From: JARROD01 sp037384225
Lineage (GTDB): Bacteria > Pseudomonadota > Gammaproteobacteria > Pseudomonadales > Cellvibrionaceae
DNA: 34,691 bases
Assembly (NCBI GenBank): GCA_037384225.1
Contig: JARROD010000012.1
Coordinates: 1 to 34,691 of the forward strand
Reading direction: 5' to 3'
Each line of letters begins with the position of its first letter. The first letter of the stretch is position 1. The position numbers and the translations under genes were made by a program. Shown here in pieces: positions 34,548 through 34,691 of this stretch. The notes beneath the pieces were generated by a model. That model had not been told where the DNA came from, did no database searches, and worked only from the letters and a program-made list of their open reading frames with translations.

Positions 34548-34577
34548 TATACCTAAACCTCAAACGCATTGGGTATA
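34548..34577. repeat. 30-bp solo copy of the TATACC...GGGTATA repeat
   Basis: The sequence tatacctaaacctcaaacgc with attgggtata differs by one base from the copy at 23907-23936. The remaining right edge (34300-34547, 34578-34691) is AT-rich and shows no gene. Confidence 0.75.
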
Positions 34578-34691
34578 GTCAAAAACAGGTGAAATCCAGA
34601 CAAGATTGTCATCTTTTCCAAATTCGGGGTTTCAGTAACCGAATAAAGAAGTTGAAAAGCGGTCGAGAGACTACTGGCAAATGGAAAATAG

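Overview
The window looks like part of the chromosome of a free-living gammaproteobacterium. The housekeeping genes are close in length and motif content to their Escherichia/Pseudomonas counterparts (maeB, hrpA, a class-I transaldolase, dusA, the hsbR-hsbA pair, mlaA, yfcH). An affiliation with marine Cellvibrionales-type bacteria is plausible but is only an inference. No tRNA, rRNA, CRISPR array, transposase or replication origin was seen.

Left part (1-10900): the edge of a lipopeptide gene cluster. On the minus strand, a free acyl carrier protein (7372-7770) is followed by a giant PKS-NRPS hybrid with the order KS-AT-ACP-aminotransferase-C-A, which runs off the left edge. A divergent fatty-acyl-AMP ligase (8805-10577) would load a fatty acid onto the carrier protein. 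The PKS would extend it by one malonyl unit, the aminotransferase would make a beta-amino acyl chain, and the C-A module would add an amino acid whose binding-pocket code reads as aspartate. This is the logic of iturin/mycosubtilin and puwainaphycin starters. The hybrid is split by a one-base frame change at an A7 run (2035-2041). A 90-residue protein resembling nitrile-hydratase-type RiPP leaders lies between the two operon arms. The non-coding DNA around the cluster is rich in hairpin and MITE-like repeats.

Middle part (10957-23121): an OxyR-like LysR regulator diverges from a translationally coupled beta-carbonic anhydrase/SulP transporter pair, which suggests bicarbonate handling. Then come malic enzyme MaeB with a strong terminator, a small orphan protein, a YfcH-type epimerase, a stand-alone cyclic-nucleotide-binding protein and the helicase HrpA.

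23100-25700: a compact copper-RiPP type cassette. It holds a Sec-exported precursor with five EGKCG motifs (HvfA-like), an MNIO/DUF692 oxidase (HvfB-like) and its DUF2063 partner (HvfC-like), with a terminator placed directly after the precursor gene. The usual DoxX-like fourth gene is absent.

25900-31100: MlaA without a lipobox, a PilZ protein, HsbR-HsbA (response regulator/PP2C phosphatase plus anti-sigma antagonist), transaldolase, and DusA, whose last codons and stop are supplied by a 58-bp MITE-like insertion flanked by an 8-bp target duplication.

31400-34300: three minus-strand secreted proteins that appear to share one beta-rich N-terminal domain type. The largest carries five Cys-rich modules of about 50 residues that I cannot assign to a known family. 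This and the RiPP cassette are the most interesting protein-level content, together with the lipopeptide cluster. At the DNA level, a small repeat family (TATACCCAAAGCGTTTGAG...) recurs at four sites, one of them enclosed in a perfect 77-bp inverted duplication that includes the 3' end of the ligase gene.
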